Counted from the stretch's first letter, positions 10,952 through 22,499 are shown. The stretch is 64,000 nucleotides of DNA from Durusdinium trenchii (GCA_963970005.1 CAXAMN010026384.1:391704-455703), one strand, 5' to 3'. Notes: a model not told the origin generated them from the sequence alone. Translations and numbers: made by a program.

Positions 10952-12541
10952 CCTCCCAGACGACGCAGAGCAGGCTGGTCCGGCGAGGCCGACCTCACGC
11001 TCCTGTCTGAACAAAGAGCAACGCAGGAACTCCATCGTTTTCAGAAACTATCCATGCAAGCGCTTGACCAACCTGATGACCCGCCTGCCCCGCCCCCTAT
11101 TGCGCCCCCGATCAGTCTGTATGCCAATTTGCCCGCAGAGTGGCCGCCAGTGTGTGGATGCGGCGTGTGAGCGTGCTCTTGCGAGTAACCCTCTACCGAC
11201 GGCTGGCTGACTTGAGCTTTCGTGGCATTGCTTTCACTGAGCTGCCTCGGGAGGTCGTGCGTCAGGTCCACCAGGACTTTAATGGAGTCTGTGGCGCAAT
11301 GGCTGCACAGCTGGCATCACTGTTTGCTTTCCTCAAACCTGCCCAACCAGAGGAAACGCGAGACGACCTCGCCGAACTTGCTCTCTATGCGGACCCGGCT
11401 TATTGGCTATATGGTCTTTTGTCCTTCTGTGCTAAATCCTGTGAAGCCAAGACGGCAGAAGTAGGGGGAATCCCAGCCTTTCGAGCCAAAGAAGAGGGGA
11501 AAGAGGAGGGGCCTACTCCAATACTGGAGCCTAACAGGAATTCTCTGTCGCTGATGCACACAGTGGTCATGTCATTTGCACGTAACCTGTACTTGGGGCA
11601 AGGCAGACCTACCAATCAACCATGTACACGTCTACTTCCCTGTCCAGGTGGTGCACAAACTTGCTGAGCGATGCGTTGAGCTAGGCATGCAAGATGTCAC
11701 CCCAGATGAGGGGAAAAGGTACAAACACAATACCGACAACGAGGCCAATAATCCGTACATTGTTGTCCGAGCGTACGAGGAGCAGTGCGCTGCTGAGCAT
11801 TACCCGCCCGTCCCACCCACGCCGCAACTTGCGTATGCCTATGAGCACGGCATCCTGGATGGGAGCTTTGGACAGATGATTTCCTTTGCTTCCTCCTATA
11901 AAAGCAACTTTCGAATCGAGGTACCAGCATGGCATAAAGTGGAAGAAGGAGTGGCCCCACCAGAGGAAGACCAGAACGCAACAGCCCCTCTGCTCATGGC
12001 CCAACCTGTCGTGCCGAATAGTGTACCGAGCCCTGGCTCGTGCAACGACATAGCAGATGCCACTGCCGCCCCAGGACAAGAAGCTGAGGAAGCTTAGGAA
12101 GAAGAAACCTACCTCACTCCCACGGGGAAGGGTGCTTCTCCTTCCAAAGAAGTCTCCTACAGAGGGCGGCGCAGACCTACTCAAAACGCAGTGTGGGTAA
12201 CAAGTATGAGCAAATCTCAAGGTGGTTGCTAACTGGCCTAGCTGTCGCAATCTCGCGGAAAAACTGCAGTGACCCACTACCAATTGCTCAGCAGACACTT
12301 CCAGCAGGGGTACCCAGCAGATGAGAAAGACAACGCAAAGCGGCCCTATGCGGTTCCTCATCTCAAGTCATTGTATGTTGCTACTTGGGAGAAGCTAATT
12401 GCAAAAGTTATCTATCAAGGCTACTATCAAGCGACCAATGACTTCGAAGAAGATCGAGAGCGGCGTGATCAAACAGACTTCTACAACACGATCAATCAGG
12501 AAAACCCCGTGAAGGGCAGCCCCGGAGTCAGAACAGAATAA
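10904..12541 (+). pseudogene. LRR unit 2, N-terminal region (frameshifted)
   Basis: A protein-level homologue of 18.6-19.7 kb split over several frames. 10904-11140 has ELHRFQKLSMQALDQPDDPP and a proline-rich linker. 11150-11420 has RRVSVLLRVTLYRRLADLSF and GIAFTELPREVVRQVHQDF, an amphipathic helical region. 11450-11570 has EVGGIPAFRAKEEG. 11590-12097 has INHVHVYFPVQVVHKLAERC and GILDGSFGQMISFASSYKSN. 12269-12541 has RHFQQGYPADEKDNAKRPYA and DFYNTINQENP. The domains are unrecognised. The order suggests a long multidomain N-terminus for the downstream LRR genes, or a separate upstream gene. At least three frame changes make it non-functional as a single exon. Confidence 0.6.
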
Positions 12542-12544
12542 AAG

Positions 12545-12935
12545 TGGTGAGGGCACCACAGGACAGGGTGCTGGTCAGCCGGCACAGCTGATGCCGGTGC
12601 CAGGTGGCGTGGGCCCTGCCCCGACGTCGAACAACAGAATAAATAAGCCCTGGCTGTCTTGCCGGTTTTGTTTACAGACCTGTGCCCATGGCTCCAGGCT
12701 GAGTATTTCTCTCACAGGCAACATCCCTAGATGTTGTCCTGGTTGTAGTGTGTGGTCCACCACTGGGGTAGGGCTAGGCAGCTGTCGCTATACACCCAAA
12801 TACAAGCTATATTATAGAGGGTCGAAGAAGTGACTATGCTCCCTCTGCAACTGGCTCAAACCAGCTGGAGTAGAATGCGAGCGTCGGGATGGAAGTAGCA
12901 ACCTTGATGCCCCCCCTAGCTTCCGCAGTGGCATA
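12545..12935 (+). other. Spacer between unit 2 N-terminal region and gene A
   Basis: No convincing coding sequence. It may be an intron: the same interval in unit 1 (about 7170-7320) is shorter and similar only at its right end, where both have 'CAACTGGCTCAAACCAGCT'-like text. Confidence 0.35.
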
Positions 12936-12938
12936 GGC

Positions 12939-14166
12939 ATGTCCCTAACGTGTAAGAATGATAATGAATTTGAAGGCAATAGCTCGTACTGCCTTCAGCT
13001 TACCACCATGGCAGGGACTGCCATCCGGATCGAAGTGCCAGTGAGAATCCACCACGCGTGGGACATGCTTGAAGCATACTTAGTGGAACACTTGCCTGCT
13101 GTCAGTAGTCTGGATACTTTTCGGTGCGAGCTCACCCTGTTTGACGCAGATACGCACCTGGCTTTGTGTTACCCCATCCAAGAAACCTTATGGGTGAACG
13201 CGCAATTCCGCCTCGTTGTTCAAGACTGCTTCCAGCGGGTTGACTGCAAGGAGCAACTCAAAGGGGAAGAGTATGACGACTACCCTAAAGCCATCTGTGT
13301 CCCCGCCAATGACACGGGGGTACTCGTAGCTAAGGCCTTTTTCCCAGTGCTGCGATTCCGGCACGTCAAGGTGGACTCGGGATTTCACATGATTGACCGA
13401 CAAGCCTGGCGATACTGCCACTCACTCCAAATTGTCAAGCTTCCGGACACTCAGGGGTGTTATGCCCTGGTTATGGTCGAAATGCCTGGGTGTGTTGACT
13501 TAGGTGTTCGACTTTTCTCGGAATGTTGTGCCCTCGAAAAAGTTGGGGTCACAACGAAAGGGCACGCAGGTTAGCAATAGGAGCTGTAGTAGGGCCCTAT
13601 GCTTTCGAAGAATGTGCCAAGTTAAGCCAGCTTTGCATGCCCCACGTCAGAGCGATGGCAGATGTCGTCTCTCTGTCGACCCCCCTTTCAGGAATTCCAC
13701 AAGGCTGCTTTCATTCGTCTGGCATTCAACAGGTCGTACTGGGGGGGATGCAACTTTCATTGGGCATAGGGCCTATGAAAACTGCAAACTGCTTACCCAG
13801 GTTGACTTTTCCAGCACTGGGATTGCCGTCCTCCATATGCACACTTTCTCGCACTGTCATAGCCTGAGAAATGTAAGCCTGCCGCCTAGCCTACGGGAAA
13901 TCCGAGCGGAAGATTTCGTAGGGTGCAAGGCCCTACACAGCCTTGCCATCCCAGGGAAACTCCGATACATTGGACACAGGGCGTTTGGTCAATGCACTGC
14001 ATTCTCATGTCTCATTTACTCCAGATGCAAGCGAGGTGCGTGGAGACGCCCATATGTGGCCTATAATGCTTTTGAGGAGTGTTACAAGCTTGTAATTCCC
14101 TGGTGGCTCCACTACCTGCCCTCGAACGGGAGTGATTGGATGGTCCCACCTAGTCACCATACATAA
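12939..14166 (+). pseudogene. LRR gene A, unit 2 (two frame changes)
   Basis: 12939-13555 encodes the N-terminal domain (MAGTAIRIEVPVRIHHAWDM, SSLDTFRCELTLFDADTHLA, FRLVVQDCF) followed by the first LRRs (FRHVKVDSGFHMIDRQAWRY, FSECCALEKVGV). The frame changes near 13560 into RLAIGAVVGPYAFEECAKLS and again near 13740 into FIGHRAYENCKLLTQVDFSS, MHTFSHCHSLRNVSLPPSLR, FGQCTAFSCLIY and the C-terminal PWWLHYLPSNGSDWMVPPSH, ending with a TAA at 14164. It has the full-length architecture (about 400 codons), so the two frameshifts are probably the main damage, if they are not sequencing errors. Confidence 0.73.
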
Positions 14167-14317
14167 TGCCATACCCTTTCAACGGTGCTAGGACATGTAA
14201 GGGCGGTTACCCGAGTAACCTTCCCTGGTCACTGTCCTTGAGCTTGTCAATTTCACACTTTTCCTCCGTGATCGTTTCAAGGCTCAAAGAGACGACCGAT
14301 CAGCATCCCTCCCCGCG

Positions 14318-15579
14318 ATGATCGCAGATATTTCGTCACAGGATAGCTCGCTGGTGAGCGAAGAACGATCCCTAGTCCTGCATCTGGTGCTGAGCACTTT
14401 TGCCGGTGAGGACATTCAGCTGTCAATAGACCTGCAGGAATTCGATGGACTCTATGAGTTCGAGACTGCAGTGCTGGAAAATCTCCCGTACATTGGTGAG
14501 TACAGCACCTTTGGATGTGAACTGGACTTTGTACATAAAGATACCCAGAAACTCTTAGCTGACCCCATCTGGGACACCCTGCGGGACAACAACTGCTTTA
14601 ACCTGATAGTTCGCCAGTGCTCCGTCCAAGCAGAACACAAAGGGCAATTAAAGAACCGGGTCAAGGCAATTCGAGTCCCGTCCAATAACATGGACCGAGT
14701 TTTGCCACACGCCTTTTCACACATCTCAGATGTCCGGCATGTGCAAGTAGACGCAGGCATACACACCATTGGTGAGGCTGCCTGGCAAAGCTGTCTTCGA
14801 CTACAAGTAGTTAAACTGCCAAGTACGGTAGTCTGCTTGCAAGATGGTGTTTTTCGAAGAAGCTACGTACTCAGAACCGTCCTTGCCCCGGGGTGCAAGT
14901 ACTTTTTGGAATTTGTGTTTTTGAATAATGCTGCTCCCTGGTGCAGGTAGGAAGCCAAAGCGCTACAGCCAACCAACTGGCTCCGCAGGCGCAATTTCGT
15001 CCGCGGGCGTTCGAGAAATGCAGTGCTTTGCGAGAACTTAGCTTTGAGAAAACTGAGTATGACCCTGCGAACTTGAACCGTTGCATACCTGAGTGCTGTT
15101 TCCTGGAGGCTGGGATTGCCTCGTTGCGCCTGCCAGCGGACTTCAATTGGATAGGGCCTGCTGCGTGTGAGCTTTGCAAACAACTGCAAGTAGTAGACCT
15201 CTCACGAACAGAAATCAGTGAGATTTTGGGGTCCACCTTTGCACACTGCTCACAACTGGAGCGGCTAAGTCTTGCCAGCAAGCTGCGGCGCATTGGGCAA
15301 GAGGCCTTTTTGAACAGCTCGTCGTTGCGGGAGGTACATGCCCCACCAGCTTTGCTGTATGTTGCGCGACGAGCATTTGCAGGATGCACACAACTCTGTG
15401 CTTTTCACAAACCAGACGCCAGAATCACTTGGAGAGGGACATACGCGGAGTCAAGTGCCTTTGACAAATGCGGTCAGTTCAAAGTCCCAAGATGGATCCA
15501 CCTCCTCCCAAAGCGAAGCCATCGGAATGAGGAATGGACTGATGATTTCTATGAAGAGCTGCGCAAGAACCTGCAGTAG
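14318..15579 (+). pseudogene. LRR gene B, unit 2 (single frame change; near intact)
   Basis: Starts at ATG 14318 with MIADISSQDSSLVSEERSLV and an ~85-residue N-terminal domain (DLQEFDGLYEFETAVLENLP, FGCELDFVHKD, NNCFNLIVRQCS). LRR_5 repeats follow (VRHVQVDAGIHTIGEAAWQS-type, FRRSYVLRTVLAPGCKYF). A frame change near 14935 leads into 14941-15579: FEKCSALRELSFEKTEYDPA, CELCKQLQVVDLSRTEISEI, FAHCSQLERLSLASKLRRIG, FAGCTQLCAFHKPDA and the tail IHLLPKRSHRN..DDFYEELRKNLQ with TAG. It is the best-preserved gene of the array. The start is supported by the same MSS/MLGEISSQDS context at 20418. I cannot tell a true mutation from an assembly indel at 14935. Confidence 0.75.
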
Positions 15580-15820
15580 GCGGTGCGAACTGCTCAGGCT
15601 TGCACCCACGTGCAGGTTCTGCAAATACGACGAGCATGCCAAGCAACCTCATCCAGCAACACTGAGTAGCTAGACAGTGCCCAGGCTGCCACGCGAGTGG
15701 CGGTCCTGGATGGATACAAAGAGTACGCACCTGTACAGAAACTAGGACATAGGATAACGGCGTATCACACTGTTTCACTTAGTTCATGGGGCTTGCATGT
15801 TTCAAGAAGGCATCAAGGTG
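15580..15820 (+). repeat. 3' module of LRR gene B, unit 2
   Basis: The same conserved block as at 9.9 and 21.6 kb: CTCAGGCTTGCACCCACGTG, GGTCCTGGATGGATACAAAG, ACATAGGATAACGGCGTATC and GGGGCTTGCATGTTTCAAG. Confidence 0.5.
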
Positions 15821-15909
15821 GCACACCAGCTCGGCGCCAATCGAGATTGAACCTTCCCCTGTCACTGTGCCAGCCGGCGACTCGCTTAGCTTATGAAGCT
15901 TCTGCGTCA

Positions 15910-16110
15910 GCCTTTCTGTGTCTCTCGTGGCATAGCTGTTTAAGAGACACCGCTGAATTGCTGAAGTGGAATGCTGCCGTCTCCCCCCCCTCGGGGGGGT
16001 GGCGACCATGCCGGTACGGTGCTCCCTTGCACCCTCCATGTCTGCTCGTGGCAGGCTGTTTCTGGCTTTCGTTGATTTGTAGTCTTCGGGAGTTGACTCA
16101 GCTGACTCAA
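15910..16110 (+). repeat. Hairpin spacer module, copy 3
   Basis: A diverged GGCATAGCTGTTTAAGAGAC leader and the strongest stem of the set: CTCCCCCCCC then TC then GGGGGGGT (15983-16006). The tail GGCTTTCGTTGATTTGTAGT matches copy 2. Confidence 0.5.
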
Positions 16111-16514
16111 TCATGTTCCCGGTGCCTCAAGTGCCTCGCAGCCTACGTAGGCTATCTCCTGCGTCATGTCCTCAGAGCTTTGCTGATATTGTGAGGGGTA
16201 AATGTGTACTGAATCGTCTCGTTTCTTGGATCCGAGCTGTCCATCCATGCATTACAACTTTGTGCTTCAAGCGATGATGCCTCATTTGAAGTAAGGCACC
16301 TTGGCCGCATTGCTGAACCCTCATCGCATATCACCGCAAGATGAATGCAACCAGTTCGACAGCAGTACACCAATCTCACGGACTCTCTAGAAGAAAGAGG
16401 ACTATGCCCAGAATGTGATGAACTGAGTGCAGAGGAGAATTCGTTGCCCCTCCGTTTCACCTGGTTTCACTCTCCTCCACTGGCTTACGCAGCCAACCTG
16501 AGGTACGAACCTTG

Positions 16515-16664
16515 CTCCTTTTTGGTTGTGTTGGGTTTGGTTTTGGTTTGTGTTTTGGCGTTCTGGTTTCGTGTTGCCGCTTGGTTCGTATCTCTCTCTT
16601 TTACTAGCCTAAGGTGACTTGTGCATCCTCTGCACACATCGCGCCTCGACCCGTGCAAAAAAAT
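16515..16664 (+). promoter_or_regulatory. T/G-rich tract plus 3' splice-site-like module, copy 3
   Basis: GGTTTTGGTTTGTGTTTTGG tract, CTCTCTCTTTTACTAG, then AAGGTGACTTGTGCATCCTC, TGCACACAT and CCGTGCAAAAAAATG. The ATG directly after the A-run is notable, but the frame that follows (MPSWKTKTSGAP) is short. Confidence 0.45.
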
Positions 16665-17470
16665 GCCATCTTGGAAGACTAAGACTTCGGGGGCACCTTG
16701 ACGGGTCTTTCTCTCCCACTTCCATTGCACACAACCTGGTCAGTGGCTGCCGCCCGGCCAGAGTCGCCAGTTCTCTTCCAGCTCTCCAGCTAGTCTGCGT
16801 GCTAAAGTTGCACTACAAAGTCAACGGTTCTCATCTTCCAGCTCAGTGGGCTATGCGCAAGAGGTCTTCATCCACCTGGGCTTGGCAGCCGGCGCAACAG
16901 GAAAGAGTTCATCATCCAGCTCAGTTCCGTTCAGGAAAGCCTGGCACAAGAGCCCACACCAGCATCAATTCTAAGACCTTGTGGACAACATCACCAGAAC
17001 ACCAACGCATCACTGTCCTTCACATCAGCAGCGAACCTCAGGATGGAGCCTTGACGGCCTGAGAGAGAGAGAGCAAATGCCATGCGTGACAGGAAACCCA
17101 CTGAGTGGCAGCAAACTCTGGATCAGAACCATGCACCACATGCTGTCCAGCTCGAGAAGATCTGTAATGAACAGCACTACATCCATTTGCAAGGCACCCA
17201 GACAGCAGGGCAAACAAACTGATCAACGCAAGAAGGATCTGGTGAAGGCCTGACCGCACCAATATCTTGAGGACAGTCTCAAGGAAACCTACCACAGCTG
17301 CAAGCTGACACCAGCCACGACCCAGGAGGCATCGCCTGCATCAGACTTGGTGCGACTAAAGGCGTGAAATGCAGCTGGCCGCATCAAGAGGCAGCCCTGC
17401 TCGAATGTGGGCGGGCCCAGCTTGCAGCCATGGAGTCCTACAGATGTTGACGGACAGCTTCCTCATGCCG
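16665..17470 (+). other. Unit 2-3 spacer with a single 60-bp minisatellite unit
   Basis: No supported coding sequence. At about 16770-16850 it contains one diverged copy of the 60-bp unit that forms the array at 25.1-26.0 kb (AAAGTTGCACTACAAAGTC, then TCTCATCTTCCAGCTC). Spacer fragments 3' of it are not found elsewhere in the window. Confidence 0.45.
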
Positions 17471-17474
17471 TGCA

Positions 17475-17775
17475 CACGCTTGTTTGGTTTGGCTTGTTCC
17501 ATGTCTTTCTGCAACCTTGATCGCAACTCTCTCTTTACCAGCAAAAGGACCTGTGCAACCTCTGCACACGTGGCGTCTAGAATCGTGCAAAAAAAACAAT
17601 GCCGTGCACATGATGCCGAGCACACAGAGATGCGCGCCAAACAGCTCCCTTGAGCTGCTTGTCTGCCGTTAGGGTGCTTGTCTTTCTGTGACTCCCATGG
17701 CAAAGCTGTTTTGGAGTCACCGCCGCAAGCTTGACGCATCGCTCTTCTTCTCTCCTCCCCTCCGGCAGAGGAAAC
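17475..17775 (+). repeat. T/G-rich splice-site-like module and hairpin module, copy 4
   Basis: The T-rich/acceptor module (CTCTCTCTTTACCAG then AAAGGACCTGTGCAACCTCT, TCGTGCAAAAAAA; 17475-17596) is followed within 100 bp by a hairpin-module leader (GGCAAAGCTGTTTTGGAGTC, 17699-17718) and a weak CCCCTCCGG/AGAGGA stem. The normal order (hairpin first, then acceptor) is reversed here, suggesting a unit deleted down to its spacer. Confidence 0.45.
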
Positions 17776-17776
17776 G

Positions 17777-17923
17777 GAGCGATCAAATGCTGACACCAAT
17801 GTCGTCTCCCTCACCTCTGCTGGCGAGGAAGAGCTAGAGAAGGATGAAGGGGAAGAAGAAGCAGAAGAAGAGGAAGAAGAAGAAAAAGAAGTTGATGAGG
17901 AAGAAGATGAGGAAGAGGACGAC

Positions 17924-17967
<44 letters not shown>

Positions 17968-18253
17968 GGAAGAGGAAACAGAAGAGGAAGAACAAGCTGC
18001 TGCAGAAGAGAGAAGAGAGAAGGAACGGATGAGTGAGGGTACAATGCGAGAGGAAGATAACCCCTCTGCGCACGTGATCTCTAGTAATGATAGCAGCGGT
18101 GAGGACCGTCAGGAACAGAAGTCACGACAGGCCCAACTCGAGAGAAGCGGCGACAAGATGCCCGCACTCTCGACGAGCCAACCAGAGCTGTGTATCAGCC
18201 CGACTGACCACCTTGACCAGCCCAGCTCAAGTAAGGTGCTCGAAGGCGGTTAG
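17777..18253 (+). pseudogene. Glutamate-rich N-terminal segment, unit 3
   Basis: Reads open in one frame from at least 17777 (ETERSNADTNVVSLTSAG) through a glutamate run of roughly 60 residues interspersed with D and K (about 17825-18000), then QAAAEERREKERMSEGTMRE and TSQPELCISPTDHLDQPSSS, stopping at TAG 18251. The DNA is a purine-only (GAA/GAG)n tract. Unit 2 has no counterpart, so this is either an expansion private to unit 3 or an acidic N-terminus deleted elsewhere. A following P/S/R-rich stretch (18297-18600, with APRRRVRKSPLKLKSKAVK) may continue the same protein after frame changes. Confidence 0.45.
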
Positions 18254-18597
18254 CCTAGTAACCGTCCTTCTGCTGCCTCTGCCCCTGACATGAAGCATGC
18301 GCCACCGACTGATGCGAGAAGACGAAACCGGTGGAAACATGCGTTGGCGTTCCCAGAGAGCACTGCCTCTCCCCCCCTGCGGAGTTGAACCGGCTCCTAC
18401 ATCGCCAAGCAGCCAGGCTAGTCATGAGGAGCACGAAGCTCCCCGTAAGGTTGCCCCACGGCGAAGGGTGCGAAAATCCCCTCTAAAACTCAAATCTAAA
18501 GCAGTCAAACCGCACCCCCCCGCTGAGGGCCGCAAGGCAGCTGCCCAGCATTCCGGAACTGGGTCCACCGCAAGCACCGACGCAAGCACCTCCCCAG

Positions 18598-19700
18598 TTG
18601 CAAGCGTGCGGGCGCACAGGGCTGGCGAACCTGGTAGCTGACAGAATTAAGGAAGAGGTAGCAGCCAACCCTAACATGCCGGAGCCGGATGCAAGCTGCA
18701 GCTCTGATAATCCTGCGACTAGGGTCGACACGACTGCTGAAATCTATCTCCAAGAGGAGTCAGAGCAAGCCGGCACCGTGGATACCGACCTTGCGCTGCA
18801 AACGGAACAAAGAGCTGTGCAGGAACTTTATCGCTTCCAGAAGCTGTCCACGCAGGCTCTTGATCAGCCGGACGCCTCTCCCCCTGCCTCGCCTCCAACC
18901 AATCTCTATGCCATGCTGCCCAAAGAATGGCCCCTGGCGCGCGTGAGCGTCTCGATGCGACGCGTTAGTGTGCTCCTACGAGTTACTCTTCTTAGGCGTC
19001 TGGCTGAATTGAGCTTTCGAGGTATTGCTTTCACTGAACTGCCGCGGGAAGTTGTGCGGGAAGTGCACCATGACTTTGATGGCGTCTGTGGAGCAGTGGC
19101 CAACCAACTGGCATCCCTGTTTGCGTTTCTCAGGTCAGACCAATCGCCGAGCGCACGCAGTGACCAGGCAGAGCTAGCCCTCAATGCAGAACCGGCATTC
19201 GTAGCGCAAAAACATGTGAGTCCAAAACAGCAGAAGTAGGAGGGGTTCCTGCTTTCATTGCTGCTGAAGAAGGGACTCCAATACTGGAACCCAACAGAAA
19301 TGCCCTCGCGCTAATGCAGACTGTCATTATGTCCTCTGGACGCAACCTGTACCTGGGCAAGCCGGACCTGCCAATCAGCCACGTGCATGTTTACTTCCCC
19401 GTCCAAGTGATTCACAGACTCACGGAGCGTTGTTGCACCCTGCGCCTCCAAGAGGTTACCCCACAGGAGGGGCGAAGATATAAGCGCAACAGTGGACAAA
19501 ACGAGGCCAACAACTCCTACATCATTGTCCGAGCATACGAGGGGCAGTATGCCTACAACCACTGCCCAGCAGTCCCACATACACCAAACCTGGCCCAAGC
19601 CTATTCTTGATGCAAACTATGGTCAGATGATCTCCTTTGCATCCTCCTACAAATGCAGATTTCGCCTCGAGGTGCCAGTAAGGTATGATGTTGCTGATGG
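18598..19700 (+). pseudogene. LRR unit 3, N-terminal region (frameshifted)
   Basis: 18598-19239 encodes LANLVADRIKEEVAANPNMP, ELYRFQKLSTQALDQPDASP, RRVSVLLRVTLLRRLAELSF and GIAFTELPREVVREVHHDFD, in the same order as 10.98-11.42 kb. A frame change gives EVGGVPAFIAAEEG-like text and then 19314-19610 with ISHVHVYFPVQVIHRLTERC. Another gives GQMISFASSYKCRFRLEVPV. The domain is unrecognised; cross-unit protein conservation is the evidence that it was coding. Confidence 0.6.
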
Positions 19701-20219
19701 AGTGTCTCCGACAGATGTAGGCCAACCATCGACAGAGCACCCACCTCTTACCATGCCGTCCCCGCCTGTAGGGATTCCGCAAGGATGCTTGCACTCGTCG
19801 GGCATCCGGAGTGTTGCCCTGGGGATAGATGCTGAATATATAGGGCATAGAGCCTATGAGAACTGCAAACAATTGACTACGGTTGACATCTCCAACACAT
19901 GCACACCTTCTCGCACTGCGCAAAATTAGCAAATGTGAGTCTGCCGCAGGAAATTCAAGCAGAAGCATTTATAGGTTGCCGTGCCCAATGTAGTATTGTT
20001 CTACCGGACAAGCTTCGGTACATAGCACACAGGGCGTTTGGAGAGTGTGGTCAGTTGTCTCGTCTACACTATCGTAGACTAGTGCGCACCACTTCGAGGC
20101 GCCCGTATGCCGCTCACAATGCATTCGAGTCTTGCTACAAGCTTGCAATCCCTTGGTGGCTTCACTACATACCCCCAAATGGGAGTGATTGGATGGTACC
20201 GCCAAGTCACCGTACTTAA
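19700..20219 (+). pseudogene. LRR gene A, unit 3 (large internal deletion)
   Basis: The N-terminal region runs directly into a late LRR (GIPQGCLHSSGIRSVALGID, YIGHRAYENCKQLTTVDIS) near 19770. Compared with units 1 and 2 about 1.5-2 kb is missing, including the N-terminal domain of gene A and its first LRRs. A frame change near 19895 leads into MHTFSHCAKLANVSLPQEIQ, FGECGQLSRLHYRRL and the C-terminus PWWLHYIPPNGSDWMVPPSH with TAA at 20217. Confidence 0.72.
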
Positions 20220-20417
20220 CAGCATTACTCTCAATAGTTGCATTTTGGGCAAACTAGGGCGGTCACCTATGTCACCGTCCCTGGGTGCAGTTCACATGAC
20301 TCACCATATTGCAATTTAGCAATTTGGTTAATCCCTGTTCGGGTTCACGGCCATTTTTCAGGTTCAAGTTGTGCGGGACGCGCAGGCGCCCTCACAGAAG
20401 GGCTGTGACTTCCTGCG

Positions 20418-21639
20418 ATGTTAGGAGAAATCTCATCACAAGACAGTACACCCGCAAGCGCAGAACGATCAATTGTACTTCACGTGATCCCGGTCACCTT
20501 GGCCGGCGAAGAGATCCAACTGCCAATCGAATTCCAGGAATTTGATCGCTTCAATGAGTTCGAGAATGCGGTACTCGAGAATCTCCCACTCATAGGAATG
20601 CACAGCACCTTTGGATGTGAGCTTGAGTTCGTTAGCATGGACTCCCGAAAAGTCCTAGTTGACCCTATTTGGGACACCCTGCAAGAATGCAACAGCTTCA
20701 ACCTAATCGTTCGCCAGTGCTTCACCCAGGCAGAACATAAAGGGCAGTTGCGGCGCAGAGTCAAAGCCATCTCAGTGCCCTCGGACGACACCGATCGAGT
20801 GCTGCCTCATGCCTTCTCGCATGTCGCAGACATTCGACATGTACGTGTGGAAGTAGGCATACATACTATTGGCGAGGCCGCCTGGCAAAGTTGTCTGCGA
20901 CTCCAAATAGTCAAACTGCCGAACACCGTTGTTTGTCTACAGGACGGTGTCTTCCAACGAATCTATGCACTCAGAGGGGTCCTTGCCCCAGGCTGCAAGC
21001 AATTTGGACGCAGCGTGTTTGAAGAATGCTGCTCCTTGTCCCAGGTAGGAGCTGCTGAAGACGCAACCAATCAGCTTGCCCCTCAGGCTCAGGTCTCTCC
21101 GCATGCCTTTGAAAGGTGCAGTGCACTTCGGCGGTGGACCCTGCGAATTGTACACGTTGCATACCCGAGGGCTGCTTCCTGGAAACCTACCATCTGATTT
21201 CAATTTCGTAGGACCAGCTGCCTGCGAAAACTGCAAACGACTGCAACGAGTTGATCTCTCCCGTACTGAGCTGACTGCAATTTTGGGGTCAACCTTTGCA
21301 CACTGTGCGCACTTGGAGCAACTCAGTCTCTCCAAGAGACTACGACGTATGGGGCAAGAAGCTTTCTTGCTGTGCTCTTCGTTGCGTGAAGTGCATACCC
21401 CTCCAGGTTTGCTGTATATTGCCCACCGAGCTTTCTCGGAACGCACACAACTCAGCAGACTGCGTAAAATGAACGACAAAACAACATGGAGAGGACCATA
21501 TGTCGAAAGTAACGCTTTCGAGAAGTGCCACAAGTTCGACATGCCAGCGTGGATTAATCTCCTACCGCCGAATCAAGGCAGCAGTAGGACTTTCGAGGCT
21601 GAAGATTTTTATCACGAGCTGCGCAAGGATCCACACTGA
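20418..21639 (+). pseudogene. LRR gene B, unit 3 (one frame change and short deletion)
   Basis: Starts at ATG 20418 (MLGEISSQDSTPASAERSIV), with the N-terminal domain EFDRFNEFENAVLENLPLIG, FGCELEFVSMDS, NSFNLIVRQCFTQAEHKGQL and LRRs (DIRHVRVEVGIHTIGEAAWQ, VCLQDGVFQRIYALRGVLAP). Around 21120 a short deletion and frame change removes about 25 codons relative to unit 2 (the FEKTEYDPANLNRCIPECCF region). The rest is open: CENCKRLQRVDLSRTELTAI, FAHCAHLEQLSLSKRLRRMG, FEKCHKFDMPAWINLLPPN and EDFYHELRKDPH with TGA at 21637. Confidence 0.73.
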
Positions 21640-22170
21640 TGCTGCTTGCGTCTCAGGCTGGCACCCATGTGTTGGTCCTGCTTACTGCGTGTTGATGCCC
21701 GACGATCTTCTGTACAGCAGAACAGCGCAGCTAGATAGTGCGCAGGCTGCCACCCTAGTGTCAGTCCTGGATGAGTACAAAGAGTACAGGCCTGCGTGGC
21801 AAGCTAGATATAGGAATAACGGCGTTTCACCTTGTCTCACCTAGATTATGGGGCTTGCGTGTTCTAGGCACTCACAGACAGCATATCAACTTTGCACAAT
21901 TGGTGCGCGTCAAAATGCTCTCAATGAGCTACAAGTCTGTCCCTACTTGACCTCTTGACCTTTTGGGACTGATTGTCTTTCTGTGCTTCCTGTGGCAAAG
22001 CTGTTTTGGAGTCACCGCCATAAACAGGTTTTGCAACAATGCACTCTCCTCCCCTTGGGGGGCATGATGCTCGCGCTCTCAAAACTACATGGTCTTGGCT
22101 TCGCTGCACTTGTGCTTTCGACAATTTGAAGTTGTCGTAAGCTGGTACAGTGGTTTTCCTCTGAGCTTCC
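21640..22170 (+). repeat. 3' module and hairpin module, unit 3
   Basis: 21640-21880 matches the 3' module of the other two gene B copies (CTCAGGCTGGCACCCATGTG, GTCCTGGATGAGTACAAAGA, ATAACGGCGTTTCACC). 21985-22170 is the hairpin module, with leader GGCAAAGCTGTTTTGGAGTC, CTCCTCCCC/TTGGGGGG stem (22054-22073) and a GCTTTCGACAATTTGAAGT tail. Confidence 0.5.
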
Positions 22171-22499
22171 CATGTTACCTGATCGACTGCCGACTGTTGC
22201 AAGCTTCCTGAAGTCCCATGATGCATGCTTCGATTGCTTCGACTGCTGTCTGTCAAAAAACCCCAAGAGCCTTCAATGCTCTCAACACGATACTCGCCCT
22301 ATGTGACCTCTTTCAAGATGCGTGACACTTCGGCAACAGAGGGCTCCACCCAAAGGATTCGCTCTGTCGATGGAATGCTGATCAATATACCTCTTTGTGG
22401 TAATGACGTACTAAGCGCAAAGGCTGAACTCATCGCCCCCGTCTCACCTTCTCTCATTTTGGCTGACATGGCCGCTTGAGTTGCGCGCCAGGTTGCAGT

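Noticed and set aside
17811-18073. Leu/Phe-rich minus-strand frames looking like membrane segments
   Set aside because: Antisense of the GAA/GAG tract; the plus frame is the Glu-rich one continuing into non-repetitive sequence.
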